DNA from: Scandinavium lactucae
GTDB taxonomy: Bacteria > Pseudomonadota > Gammaproteobacteria > Enterobacterales > Enterobacteriaceae
Direction of reading: 5' to 3'
Length of the DNA: 64,000 bases
Assembly (NCBI RefSeq): GCF_033843265.1
Contig: NZ_JAWXRD010000030.1
Span: 1-64,000, forward strand
The notes beneath the pieces were generated by a model. The model did no database searches, had not been told where the DNA came from, and was given only the letters and a program-made list of their open reading frames with translations. Both the position numbers and the translations under genes were made by a program. Within the stretch, counting starts at the first letter, position 1. Every line of letters starts with the position of its first letter. Shown in pieces: positions 1 to 8,199 of this stretch.

Positions 1-239
1 ATTTCTTCTGTTCCGGACAGGCCGATATCCAGCACGTCGACACCCGCATCGCGCAGGCCTTTGGCCAGCGCCATCTTCAGCGATTCACTGGTCAGGCGCA
101 CATCGCCGCCGAGCACGATGGTCTTCGGTTTCAGGAACTCACCGTACGCCCGGCCAATCCGCCAGGCGATCTCTTCGTTCAGCTCTTCGCCCAGCTTGCC
201 GCGAATATCGTAGGCTTTAAAACAGGTTAATTCAGTCAT
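1..239 (-). CDS. cpsG: Phosphomannomutase CpsG (ManB), N-terminal part
   Basis: Converts mannose-6-phosphate to mannose-1-phosphate, the step before CpsB in GDP-mannose and GDP-fucose supply for colanic acid. Only the first 79 codons lie in the window; the rest continues past position 1. The start (ATG at 239-237) gives MTELTCFKAYDIRGKLGEEL, which follows the E. coli CpsG N-terminus closely, including the YDIRGKLGEEL phosphohexomutase opening. The catalytic phosphoserine segment is beyond the edge. It is the last visible gene of the wza-cps operon, separated from cpsB by 141 bp that hold a REP pair. Family assignment is secure; completeness cannot be judged. Confidence 0.95.
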   Translation of the reverse strand, partial: MTELTCFKAYDIRGKLGEELNEEIAWRIGRAYGEFLKPKTIVLGGDVRLTSESLKMALAKGLRDAGVDVLDIGLSGTEE

Positions 240-306
240 GGTGTACCTCTTCTTCAGGCAACACTTAACCCGGACCTATCAGGGCCTGATTAAGATTCAA
301 TATATT

Positions 307-375
307 GCCCGGTGGCGCTGCGCTTACCGGGCCTACGGATCATGCGTAGGCCGGATAAGCACAGCGCCATCCGGC
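307..375. repeat. REP pair (BIME) between cpsB and cpsG
   Basis: Two REP units in opposite orientation: a GCCCGGTGGCGCTGCGCTTA-type unit at 307-336 and a GTAGGCCGGATAAGCACAGC-type unit at 346-375, separated by 9 bases. Together they can form a long hairpin. The pair fills most of the cpsB-cpsG gap, where such elements can stabilise upstream mRNA or attenuate downstream transcription. The sequence matches the enterobacterial REP consensus; the effect is inferred. Confidence 0.85.
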
Positions 376-380
376 GGGAA

Positions 381-1817
381 TCAGATGCGTCCGTAGCGAT
401 CCTGGAAGCGCACGATGTCATCCTCTTCGAGGTATGACCCGGAGCGAACTTCAATCAGGTCGAGCGGGATCTTGCCGGGGTTTTCCAGGCAGTGCGTGGC
501 CCCGAGCGGAATGTAGATGGACTCGTTTTCGCCGAGTAGCTTCACGTCGTCATTGATGGTCACCTTCGCGGTACCGGCCACCACAATCCAGTGTTCGGCG
601 CGATGGTGATGCATTTGCAGCGACAGCCCTTCACCCGGTTTCACGGTGATGCGTTTCACCTGATAGCGTTCGCCGGAATCGATGGAGTCATATTTCCCCC
701 ACGGGCGATACACTTCCCGGTGAATATGGTGCTCGTGGCGGCCATCAGCTTTGATGCGCTCAACCACTTTTTTGACGTCCTGCACCGCGTTGCGGTCGGC
801 GATCAACACTGCATCTTTGGTCTGCACCACCACCAAATCTTTCACCCCGACGGTGGTCACCAACCCGGATTCGGCATACACGTAGCTGTTTTCGGTGTTG
901 TGGCTGATAACGTCGCCGTGATGGACGTTGCCTTCAGCGCTGCGCTGGCTGATTTCCCACAGCGAGGACCATGAGCCCACGTCGCTCCAGCCCGCATCCA
1001 TCGGCACCACTACCGCATCGGCGGTGCGTTCCATCACCGCATAGTCGATGGACTCTTCCGGACAGGCCAGGAACGCGGCTTCGTCAACGCGAATAAAGTC
1101 CAGATCCGGGTCAACCACGCTCATCGCCTGCTCGCAGGCCTGCATGATGTCCGGGCGGAATTTGGTGAGTTCTTCCAGATAACGACCGGCACGGAACAGG
1201 AACATGCCGCTGTTCCAGTAATATTCCCCGCTGGAGACGTACGCCTGCGCGGTTTCCAGATTCGGTTTTTCGACAAACTGCGCCACGTTAAACGCCACCG
1301 CGTCTTTATCGCCTGGGCTGACGTCGCCGCGGCGAATGTAGCCGTAGCCGGTTTCCGGCAGATTCGGCACGATGCCGAACGTCACCAGTTTGCCACTTTC
1401 GGCGTACGGCACCGCATCGCGAACTGAGGCACGGAACGCGTCTTCATTCTGGATAACGTGATCGGCGGCGAGCACCAGCATCAGCGGGTCACCGTTCGGG
1501 CAGCTGCGCTTAGCCGCCAGCGCCGCGAGGGCAATCGCTGGCGCGGTGTTACGCCCTGCAGGTTCTAGAATAATGTTCTCGGTCAGCTTATTGAGCTTGC
1601 GCAGCTGTTCCGCCACGATAAAGCGGTGCTGCTCGTTGCAGATGACCACCGGGCTTTCGCACTCCACGCCATTCAGGCGGTTGACGGTGGCCTGTAGCAT
1701 CGTCAGATCGCCCTTCAGGCACAGGAACTGCTTGGGATAAAGTACCCGTGACAGCGGCCATAAACGGCTACCGGAGCCACCGGCCATTACTACCGGAAAG
1801 AGTTGTGTCTGACTCAT
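381..1817 (-). CDS. cpsB: Mannose-1-phosphate guanylyltransferase CpsB (ManC)
   Basis: Makes GDP-mannose from mannose-1-phosphate and GTP in the cytoplasm. The 478-residue protein has the nucleotidyltransferase signature GGSGSRLWPLSR at residues 13-24 followed by PKQF, the FVEKP substrate loop at 181-185 and WNSGMF at 201-206. The C-terminal third is a cupin of the type II mannose-6-phosphate isomerase class (SLQMHHHRAEHW), so it has the usual fused architecture, although the enteric CpsB is thought to act mainly as the guanylyltransferase. The ATG start overlaps the wcaI stop by 4 bp, indicating translational coupling. Length and motifs match E. coli CpsB. Confidence 0.97.
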   Translation of the reverse strand: MSQTQLFPVVMAGGSGSRLWPLSRVLYPKQFLCLKGDLTMLQATVNRLNGVECESPVVICNEQHRFIVAEQLRKLNKLTENIILEPAGRNTAPAIALAALAAKRSCPNGDPLMLVLAADHVIQNEDAFRASVRDAVPYAESGKLVTFGIVPNLPETGYGYIRRGDVSPGDKDAVAFNVAQFVEKPNLETAQAYVSSGEYYWNSGMFLFRAGRYLEELTKFRPDIMQACEQAMSVVDPDLDFIRVDEAAFLACPEESIDYAVMERTADAVVVPMDAGWSDVGSWSSLWEISQRSAEGNVHHGDVISHNTENSYVYAESGLVTTVGVKDLVVVQTKDAVLIADRNAVQDVKKVVERIKADGRHEHHIHREVYRPWGKYDSIDSGERYQVKRITVKPGEGLSLQMHHHRAEHWIVVAGTAKVTINDDVKLLGENESIYIPLGATHCLENPGKIPLDLIEVRSGSYLEEDDIVRFQDRYGRI

Positions 1818-3058
1818 GATTGAACCCCGAAGTCTTGTGCAGAAATATCCGCAATAAATTGTTTCAGCACGCTGTTCTTTTCGAGCGTGCGTTCGGCGTA
1901 TTCACCGGCAATCACGTTGTGGTGCGGCATCAGCAGGGCCTGTTCAATCCCGTCGACCAGCGCCGGAACCGACTCGGGCTCCACGCAGACCGCAATTCCC
2001 GGTTGCGCCTGGCAAAGCTGGCCGAGCTCGGTGTCGGCTTCAGCAGTGATCACCGCGTTGCCGCCCACCGCCAGAATGTTGGTCAGTTTCGAAGGCAGTA
2101 CCGCATCCGCCGCGCCGCGCTTCTGGATGACCAGATGGCAGTCGGCCATTTTCAGCAGCGCAGGCAGCGCTTCATACGACTGCAACGGGAAGAAACGCAC
2201 GTTGGTCAGGCCGCATTCAGCAACGCGTTTTTCCAGTCGCGCTTTGCCCCCACCCTGGCCGACAATCACGAACAGCCACGGTTTGTCCTGCAACTGTTCG
2301 GCTGCGGCAATGACGTTTTCCAGCCCCTGCTTTTCACCGATGTTGCCGGAGTAAAGAATAATTTTGCGGTCTGCGGGCAGACCCAGCTGCTCGCGCAGCA
2401 CCACAACCTGCGTCGGATTCACGTCGCGAAAACGTGCCACTTCCGACCAGTTCGGGAAGAAAATCACTTTGTCTGCCGCAACGCCTTTCTCCTGCGCTTT
2501 GTTCATCATCGAGCGCGAGATGGTGGAGACGTTGTCGACGTTATGCAGGCCGCTGCGTTCAAAACGGCTGGCGAGTTTCGCCACTTTTCCACCCTTGCCT
2601 TTGCCCGCCATCCCGAGGCCGAGCATCGCATCGACTTCGTAATCCTGAATATGCAACAGGGTGCGGGCACCGGAGAGCTTCGCCAGCAGGCGCATGCCCG
2701 GGGTGCAGAACAGCGTCGGTACCACCCCGATGATGCGGTCCGGCTTCCAGCGACGCTGAGCCATCAGCGGGAAAAAGCTGCTCAGCGCGAAGCTGCCGAG
2801 GTGGATCAGACGCTTGAGCGTGGAAGGCTGCTTCGGCACGTATAACGGGCAGCGCCAGACGGTGGCGGCTCCCTCTTCGCGGCGATAGCGCCACGCACTG
2901 TAGTGCTCGCCAACCTGCCATTCCGGGTAGTAAGGCGGGGCGGTAATCACCCGCACCTCGTGCCCTTGCTGCGCCATCCACTCCACCATCTCACCGGTGT
3001 ATTTGCCGATCCCGGTGAGTTCCGGTGAATAATTGATTCCGTAGACCAGGATCTTCAT
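1814..3058 (-). CDS. wcaI: Colanic acid fucosyltransferase WcaI (GT4 family)
   Basis: A 414-residue GT-B fold glycosyltransferase of the colanic acid cluster, believed to add fucose to the growing lipid-linked repeat unit on the inner face of the cytoplasmic membrane. The N-terminal domain begins MKILVYGINYSPELTGIGKY, typical of WcaI, and the C-terminal domain carries the GT4-type nucleotide-sugar region (YSGNIGEKQGLENVI, later VLPSKLTNILAVGG). The acceptor is known only by analogy with E. coli. Start and stop overlap both neighbours by 4 bp (gmm upstream, cpsB downstream), so the three are translated as a coupled set. Confidence 0.95.
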   Translation of the reverse strand: MKILVYGINYSPELTGIGKYTGEMVEWMAQQGHEVRVITAPPYYPEWQVGEHYSAWRYRREEGAATVWRCPLYVPKQPSTLKRLIHLGSFALSSFFPLMAQRRWKPDRIIGVVPTLFCTPGMRLLAKLSGARTLLHIQDYEVDAMLGLGMAGKGKGGKVAKLASRFERSGLHNVDNVSTISRSMMNKAQEKGVAADKVIFFPNWSEVARFRDVNPTQVVVLREQLGLPADRKIILYSGNIGEKQGLENVIAAAEQLQDKPWLFVIVGQGGGKARLEKRVAECGLTNVRFFPLQSYEALPALLKMADCHLVIQKRGAADAVLPSKLTNILAVGGNAVITAEADTELGQLCQAQPGIAVCVEPESVPALVDGIEQALLMPHHNVIAGEYAERTLEKNSVLKQFIADISAQDFGVQS

Positions 3059-3534
3059 AAACCCGGTGCCTCCGCGCGTTTTTCATCGAGGAAATAAGCG
3101 CGACTGTTGTCATGCACATTGTCTGCCGCCAGCAAGGCTTCCTGCGTCAGCCAGCGATAGTCATTGTGCTGCGCGGTCGGCAGCTGCAGGTCTTTCACAT
3201 CAAGCTTCAGGCGAAATCCCAGCACCACGTAATGGGTGCTGAAATCAGTGCCAGAAAAGTTGTCGTCATAGAAATGCTGCCAGACGCCGTAAAACTGGCC
3301 CGCCGACATTGGCAGGCGCAGGCCCAGCTCTGCTTCGGTCAGGCGCGAATAGGCGTCTGAGAGGGTTTCATCTTTCTGCACTCGCCCGCCCGGCACGAAC
3401 CAATAGCCCTGTGCCGGTCGGTTGTTACGTTTCCCGAGCAGAAATTCGCCCTCCGCGTTCTCCACGACCAAATCAATCGAAATGAGCGGGGTCGAACGCA
3501 CCACGGTGGCAAAATCTTCTGGCGTCAGAAACAT
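3055..3534 (-). CDS. gmm: GDP-mannose mannosyl hydrolase Gmm
   Basis: Hydrolyses GDP-mannose to GDP and mannose and may balance GDP-mannose against GDP-fucose during colanic acid synthesis. The 159-residue protein carries the diverged Nudix box of this family (GGRVQKDET at 49-57, then the LTEAELGL helix), which lacks the standard REUXEE glutamates, as is known for Gmm. It ends 4 bp inside wcaI and starts 3 bp after the fcl stop. The length equals that of E. coli Gmm, and most residues shared by the family, including YWFVPGGRVQKDETL, are kept. Confidence 0.96.
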   Translation of the reverse strand: MFLTPEDFATVVRSTPLISIDLVVENAEGEFLLGKRNNRPAQGYWFVPGGRVQKDETLSDAYSRLTEAELGLRLPMSAGQFYGVWQHFYDDNFSGTDFSTHYVVLGFRLKLDVKDLQLPTAQHNDYRWLTQEALLAADNVHDNSRAYFLDEKRAEAPGL

Positions 3535-3537
3535 GGT

Positions 3538-4503
3538 TTACCCCCGGAAGCGGTGCTGGTTCTCAAGGAACCACTGGTAGGTGCTGGCGAGACCGGCTTC
3601 CAGCGTCACCTCGTGATACCAGCCCAGCTGATGCAGACGTGACACGTCCAGCAGCTTGCGCGGCGTTCCGTCAGGTTTGCTGGCATCAAACACCACCCGG
3701 CCCTTGTAACCCACCACTTTGGCGATGGTTTGCGCCAGTTCGCGAATGGTGCAGTCCACACCGGTGCCGACGTTGATATGTGACAGCATCGGCTCGGTGT
3801 TCTCCTGCCACACCTCGCGGTCGAGCTCCATGACGTGAATGCTGGCCGCAGCCATGTCATCTACATGCAGGAATTCACGCATTGGCGTTCCGCTACCCCA
3901 CACCACCACGTCAGCGGCATTTTCCTGCGTCGCTTCGTGGAAACGGCGCAGCAGCGCCGGGATCACGTGCGAATTGCTCGGGTGGAAGTTGTCATGCGGA
4001 CCGTACAGGTTGGTCGGCATCACCGAACGGTAGTCGCGGTTATGCTGACGGTTGTACGATTCGCACAGCTTGATCCCGGCAATTTTGGCGATCGCGTACG
4101 GCTCGTTGGTCGCTTCCAGCGTGCCCTGCAACAGCTCGCTTTCCGGGATAGGCTGTTTCGCCATCTTCGGGTAAATGCAGGATGAACCGAGGAACAGCAG
4201 CTTATTCACGTTGTGCATATGTGCGGCGTGAATGATGTTGCTCTCAATCATCATGTTTTCGTAGATGAAGTCCGCCGGGAAGCTGTTGTTGGCCACAATT
4301 CCACCCACTTTCGCTGCCGCCAGATACACCTGGTCGATACGCGCCTCGGCAAAGAAATCGTTTACCGCTTTGCTATCGAGCAGGTTCAGCTCATCGCGGG
4401 TGCGCAGCACCAGTTCCACGTCGCCGCGTTGCTCCAGCTGGCGGACGATGGCGGAGCCCACCATCCCGCGGTGGCCCGCCACGAAAATACGTTGTCTGGT
4501 CAT
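3538..4503 (-). CDS. fcl: GDP-L-fucose synthase Fcl (WcaG)
   Basis: NADPH-dependent epimerase/reductase that turns GDP-4-keto-6-deoxymannose (the product of Gmd) into GDP-L-fucose. The 321-residue protein is an extended short-chain dehydrogenase: the GHRGMVGSAI dinucleotide loop begins at residue 10, the catalytic triad Ser107, Tyr136 and Lys140 falls in SSCIYP and YAIAKIAG, and Cys109 is present. The start ATG follows the gmd stop by 3 bp, so substrate producer and consumer are coupled. Length and catalytic numbering match E. coli Fcl exactly. Confidence 0.97.
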   Translation of the reverse strand: MTRQRIFVAGHRGMVGSAIVRQLEQRGDVELVLRTRDELNLLDSKAVNDFFAEARIDQVYLAAAKVGGIVANNSFPADFIYENMMIESNIIHAAHMHNVNKLLFLGSSCIYPKMAKQPIPESELLQGTLEATNEPYAIAKIAGIKLCESYNRQHNRDYRSVMPTNLYGPHDNFHPSNSHVIPALLRRFHEATQENAADVVVWGSGTPMREFLHVDDMAAASIHVMELDREVWQENTEPMLSHINVGTGVDCTIRELAQTIAKVVGYKGRVVFDASKPDGTPRKLLDVSRLHQLGWYHEVTLEAGLASTYQWFLENQHRFRG

Positions 4504-4506
4504 AAC

Positions 4507-5628
4507 TCAGGACTCCAGCGCGATGGCCACCTCGTAACCGTGAGCCTTAAGCAGGGAGTGTTTCTTCGCTGCTTCCAGATCGTTAGCCACCATCTCGGAG
4601 ACCATTTCCTGCAGGGTGATTTCCGGTTTCCAGCCCAGTTTTTCATGTGCTTTGGTCGGGTCGCCCAGCAGGGTTTCCACTTCAGCAGGACGGAAGTAAC
4701 GCGGGTCAACGGCAATCATCACATCACCCGGTTTCACGCCCGGTGCATCGTGGCCGGTCACGGACACAACGATGCCCTTCTCTTCCACACCGGTGCCTTC
4801 AAAGCGCAGTTTGATACCGAGCTGTGCGGCCGCCATTTCAACAAACTGACGCACGGAATACTGCACGCCAGTTGCAATCACGAAGTCTTCTGGCTGGTCC
4901 TGCTGCAGCATCATCCACTGCATTTTCACGTAGTCTTTCGCATGGCCCCAGTCACGCAGGGAATCCATGTTGCCCAGATACAGGCACTTCTCCAGACCCT
5001 GGGCGATGTTAGCGATCGCACGGGTGATTTTACGGGTCACGAAAGTTTCGCCGCGACGCGGGGATTCGTGGTTAAACAGAATGCCGTTACAGGCAAACAT
5101 GCCGTAGGACTCACGGTAGTTGACGGTGATCCAGTAGGCGTACAGCTTGGCTACCGCGTATGGAGAACGTGGGTAGAACGGGGTGGTTTCTTTCTGCGGG
5201 ATTTCCTGCACCAGGCCATACAGCTCAGAGGTGGATGCCTGATAGAAACGGGTTTTCTTTTCGAGGCCGAGGAAACGGATCGCTTCCAGCAGACGCAGGG
5301 TGCCCATCGCATCCACGTCGGCGGTATATTCCGGGGATTCGAAGGAGACGGCTACGTGGCTCATCGCGCCCAGGTTATACACTTCATCCGGCTGCACTTC
5401 CTGCAGAATACGGGTCAGGTTGGAGCTGTCGGTCAGGTCACCGTAGTGCAGGTGGAATTTCGGGTTTGCAGCATGAGGATCCTGATAGATGTGGTCCACA
5501 CGCTCGGTGTTGAAAGAAGACGCACGACGTTTAATACCGTGAACTTCATACCCTTTTTCCAGCAGCAATTCTGCCAGATAAGAACCATCCTGCCCGGTAA
5601 CGCCGGTGATGAGTGCGACTTTTGACAT
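4507..5628 (-). CDS. gmd: GDP-mannose 4,6-dehydratase Gmd
   Basis: First committed enzyme of GDP-fucose synthesis; dehydrates GDP-mannose using bound NADP. The 373-residue protein shows the Rossmann loop GVTGQDG (9-15) and the catalytic residues Thr133, Glu135, Tyr157 and Lys161 (STSELYG and YAVAKLYAYW). It lies between wcaF and fcl in the conserved colanic acid order, 16 bp downstream of wcaF. Length equals the E. coli enzyme and sequence is nearly identical in the active-site segments. Confidence 0.98.
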   Translation of the reverse strand: MSKVALITGVTGQDGSYLAELLLEKGYEVHGIKRRASSFNTERVDHIYQDPHAANPKFHLHYGDLTDSSNLTRILQEVQPDEVYNLGAMSHVAVSFESPEYTADVDAMGTLRLLEAIRFLGLEKKTRFYQASTSELYGLVQEIPQKETTPFYPRSPYAVAKLYAYWITVNYRESYGMFACNGILFNHESPRRGETFVTRKITRAIANIAQGLEKCLYLGNMDSLRDWGHAKDYVKMQWMMLQQDQPEDFVIATGVQYSVRQFVEMAAAQLGIKLRFEGTGVEEKGIVVSVTGHDAPGVKPGDVMIAVDPRYFRPAEVETLLGDPTKAHEKLGWKPEITLQEMVSEMVANDLEAAKKHSLLKAHGYEVAIALES

Positions 5629-5644
5629 GTTTATATTCCTCTAC

Positions 5645-6202
5645 TTACAGGGAGTTAATAGTTTCAACGCGTTCGCGCGTCACCACTGCGGGGTTGCCCC
5701 GGCAAATCTGATTTGCCGCGAGCGATTTAAATACGCTGCTGCGCGCGCCAACGACGGTGCCATCACCAATCGTTACGCCTGGGGCGACGAACACATCCGT
5801 TGCCAGCCAGCATTTCTCGCCAATCACAATCGGCGTCGCATTAATATCAAAATGCGCGCTCATATAATCGTGACTGCCGGTACATAAATAACATTTCTGC
5901 GATACCACCGAATTAGCGCCAATGGTAATATCGCCAAGGGTATATAACACCGCGTCATCGCCCACCCATGCGTTATCGCCGAGGGTTAATTTCCACGGAT
6001 AAGTAATTTTTACCGAGGGGCGAATCACTACGTTTTTTCCTATTTTTGCGCCAAACAGGCGTAATAAAAAAGCACGCCAGCGGTAGAGAACCTGCGGCGA
6101 CCACGCAAATAATGTTGCCTGCACCGCCCACCACAATTGCACTTTAATACCACCTGCTCCCCGGAAGCCTTTTGGCACCGAGAATCCGCTTAACTCTTGC
6201 AT
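5645..6202 (-). CDS. wcaF: Colanic acid acetyltransferase WcaF
   Basis: Putative O-acetyltransferase that decorates a sugar of the colanic acid unit using acetyl-CoA. The 185-residue protein carries left-handed beta-helix hexapeptide repeats over its C-terminal two thirds (ITIGANSVVSQKCYLCTGSH, then IVIGEKCWLATDVFVAPGVT) with the His-containing loop typical of the NodL/LacA/maltose acetyltransferase group (GSHDY). It sits between wcaE and gmd in the standard order. The exact acetylated residue is not deducible from sequence. Confidence 0.93.
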   Translation of the reverse strand: MQELSGFSVPKGFRGAGGIKVQLWWAVQATLFAWSPQVLYRWRAFLLRLFGAKIGKNVVIRPSVKITYPWKLTLGDNAWVGDDAVLYTLGDITIGANSVVSQKCYLCTGSHDYMSAHFDINATPIVIGEKCWLATDVFVAPGVTIGDGTVVGARSSVFKSLAANQICRGNPAVVTRERVETINSL

Positions 6203-6220
6203 CGTTATTCCTTATATTGA

Positions 6221-6964
6221 CTATTTGTTATATAAGGCTTTGGTCTTGCCGGTGGTGCGTAAACGCAACCGCAGTGAAATTTCCGCTAAAAAACCTGGCA
6301 TCCGTAATATCTGACGCTGCACATTTTTAGCATCACGGCATAATTCCAGATTATTCGAGGTTGACACCCCGCCCATTGAAAATTCCGATACCAGACCTTT
6401 AATACGCTTGAAGGCATAACCTTCTTTATACATTTTTGCCGCCAGGGCGTAATCGGATGACACACGATATTGCAGATCGTACGGATAACGCTGCAGGCCC
6501 GTTAGCGGGAAGAAAATAGCCTGATGGCTGGCCGGTAGGCTGTGATAAATATACCAACCTGGCTTCGCGCTGCGACGGATTTTATGTCCGTCACCAAAGT
6601 CCAGCATCGCATCACCGATAACCATCGCGTCGTCAGTCTGACCGTGGAGCTGTCGCACGCACTGGGCAATATCTTCGTGGAAAATGTCGCCTGAGTTGAG
6701 GAAGATGGCGAACTTCCCGCGTGACATCTCAATGCCTTTATTCATGGCATCATAGATGCCTTTGTCCTTCTCGCTAAGATAACGTAAGTTATACTCACCG
6801 TTGAGGTTTTGTAGAAATTCGGCGGTGCCATCAGCGGAACCGCCGTCAACCACGATCCACTCAAACTGAATGCTCGGGTCGCGTGCCAGATGAGCCAATG
6901 ACGCCCAGGTTTTCACCACGCCTTCATAATTTCGAAATGCAACGGTAATCACGCTCAGCAACAT
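6221..6964 (-). CDS. wcaE: Colanic acid glycosyltransferase WcaE (GT2)
   Basis: A 247-residue GT-A family 2 glycosyltransferase that adds one sugar to the undecaprenyl-linked colanic acid unit. The N-terminus MLLSVITVAFRNYEGVVKTW and the IVVDGGSADGTAEFL segment are the donor-binding core; SEKDKGIYDAMNKGI and FLNSGD follow in the usual order. Length matches E. coli WcaE (248). Gaps to wcaF (18 bp) and wcaD (14 bp) are short. Donor and linkage are not evident from sequence. Confidence 0.94.
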   Translation of the reverse strand: MLLSVITVAFRNYEGVVKTWASLAHLARDPSIQFEWIVVDGGSADGTAEFLQNLNGEYNLRYLSEKDKGIYDAMNKGIEMSRGKFAIFLNSGDIFHEDIAQCVRQLHGQTDDAMVIGDAMLDFGDGHKIRRSAKPGWYIYHSLPASHQAIFFPLTGLQRYPYDLQYRVSSDYALAAKMYKEGYAFKRIKGLVSEFSMGGVSTSNNLELCRDAKNVQRQILRMPGFLAEISLRLRLRTTGKTKALYNK

Positions 6965-6978
6965 TTTTCGACTCCTTA

Positions 6979-8199
6979 TTAGCTGTCCGTCAGTTTCAGC
7001 GCTTTACGCAGAATAAATGGACATACAATTAAAAACGCATATTCCGGGCTGAAAATCGAACCGGTGAAAAACAGTGATACCGGAAAGAACAAAAACAGCT
7101 GAACGCGAAAATTCTGGTTATTACCAAACGCGCTAATCATCATTCTTCCGACTTTCGACATATACCAGGCTGTCAGGAAAACGGCGAACCATGAAAAATA
7201 AATGATTAGCAGATACAGACCATTGTCTATGGTTTTACCGACATCCGCACCGTTAAAGATTCCGAATGATGCAACATATTCGTAAAGCGATCCGAAACGT
7301 ACTACCCCATCAATATGGGTCAGAGAATAACCGACCATCACCAGCGGGCCGATAATTCGGTAATACGAGGACGAGCCTTCCGTGCCGAGATCGCCGAGGC
7401 GCTCAGATATATACGGAAATGCAAATACTAAACCGACTAAAAAGACCGCCAGGGAGATAATCGCCAGTGGCAATTTTTTACTGATCGCTTCCTTATTCAG
7501 ATACTGGAAGGCCCACTCCAGTAAATAAAACAGGATAAACGTCATCACCCCGGAAAACGATCCTGAGAGAACTATCCCTGCCAGAATCATAGCATCGGTC
7601 TTAGGTGTTTTGATACCGAACTGTTTGATGCTGAGCCAAATTGAGATTAGTGCCAGAGCAAAGAACGCCGGTTCGAAATACAGGGCTGTGGTTCGCTTGC
7701 CACCGAACTTGATAAAGTTCAGAACATAGCTGTTACTGTAAATAAGATATTTCGAAATTATCTCCATCAGGCTACTGCCGCCGCTGAGGATAATCTGAGC
7801 CATCTCCAGCGCCGCCAGCATTACGACCAGCCCAACCACTACATAGAAGAAGCGCAGGATTTTGCGGTAGTTGTGTGGAGAAATGGTTTTAAAGCGAATA
7901 CTCCACACCATGCCGATGATGATCACAATGTAGACAAACAGCATCGTCGAGGTGACATATTTGCTGGCATCCAGCGACTGACCAAAGATGTAGTTGAACA
8001 GCGTTAACCCAACCCCGGCACCCAGTGCAATCATCAGCTTTTTCAGGTTGATGCGCTCGACGTACAGTAACAGCAGTACCGGCAGGAAGGTGACAATGGT
8101 AATCGGGAAGCTTTCGCCGAGCTGGGCGATTTTGACGTTAACCAGCAGGTAGATTAACGGCAGCAGCAGATAGCTACAGATTCTGATAGAACGAGACAT
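6979..8199 (-). CDS. wcaD: Colanic acid polymerase WcaD (Wzy-like)
   Basis: Integral inner-membrane protein, about ten hydrophobic segments over 406 residues, thought to polymerise flipped colanic acid repeat units in the periplasm. The reading frame is open further upstream to 8286, but the ATG at 8199 is chosen because MSRSIRICSYLLLPLIYLLV aligns with the E. coli WcaD start; the extra 29 residues are hydrophilic and overlap wcaC. With this start wcaD still overlaps the wcaC end by 26 bp. Long, nearly invariant segments (TTALYFEPAFFALALISIWL) support the assignment; polymerase activity is inferred from topology and position. Confidence 0.93.
   Translation of the reverse strand: MSRSIRICSYLLLPLIYLLVNVKIAQLGESFPITIVTFLPVLLLLYVERINLKKLMIALGAGVGLTLFNYIFGQSLDASKYVTSTMLFVYIVIIIGMVWSIRFKTISPHNYRKILRFFYVVVGLVVMLAALEMAQIILSGGSSLMEIISKYLIYSNSYVLNFIKFGGKRTTALYFEPAFFALALISIWLSIKQFGIKTPKTDAMILAGIVLSGSFSGVMTFILFYLLEWAFQYLNKEAISKKLPLAIISLAVFLVGLVFAFPYISERLGDLGTEGSSSYYRIIGPLVMVGYSLTHIDGVVRFGSLYEYVASFGIFNGADVGKTIDNGLYLLIIYFSWFAVFLTAWYMSKVGRMMISAFGNNQNFRVQLFLFFPVSLFFTGSIFSPEYAFLIVCPFILRKALKLTDS

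Noticed and set aside
4213..5625. 470-codon plus-strand frame opposite gmd and fcl
   Set aside because: Shadow frame of two highly conserved genes with His/Phe/Val-biased translation and no family motif.
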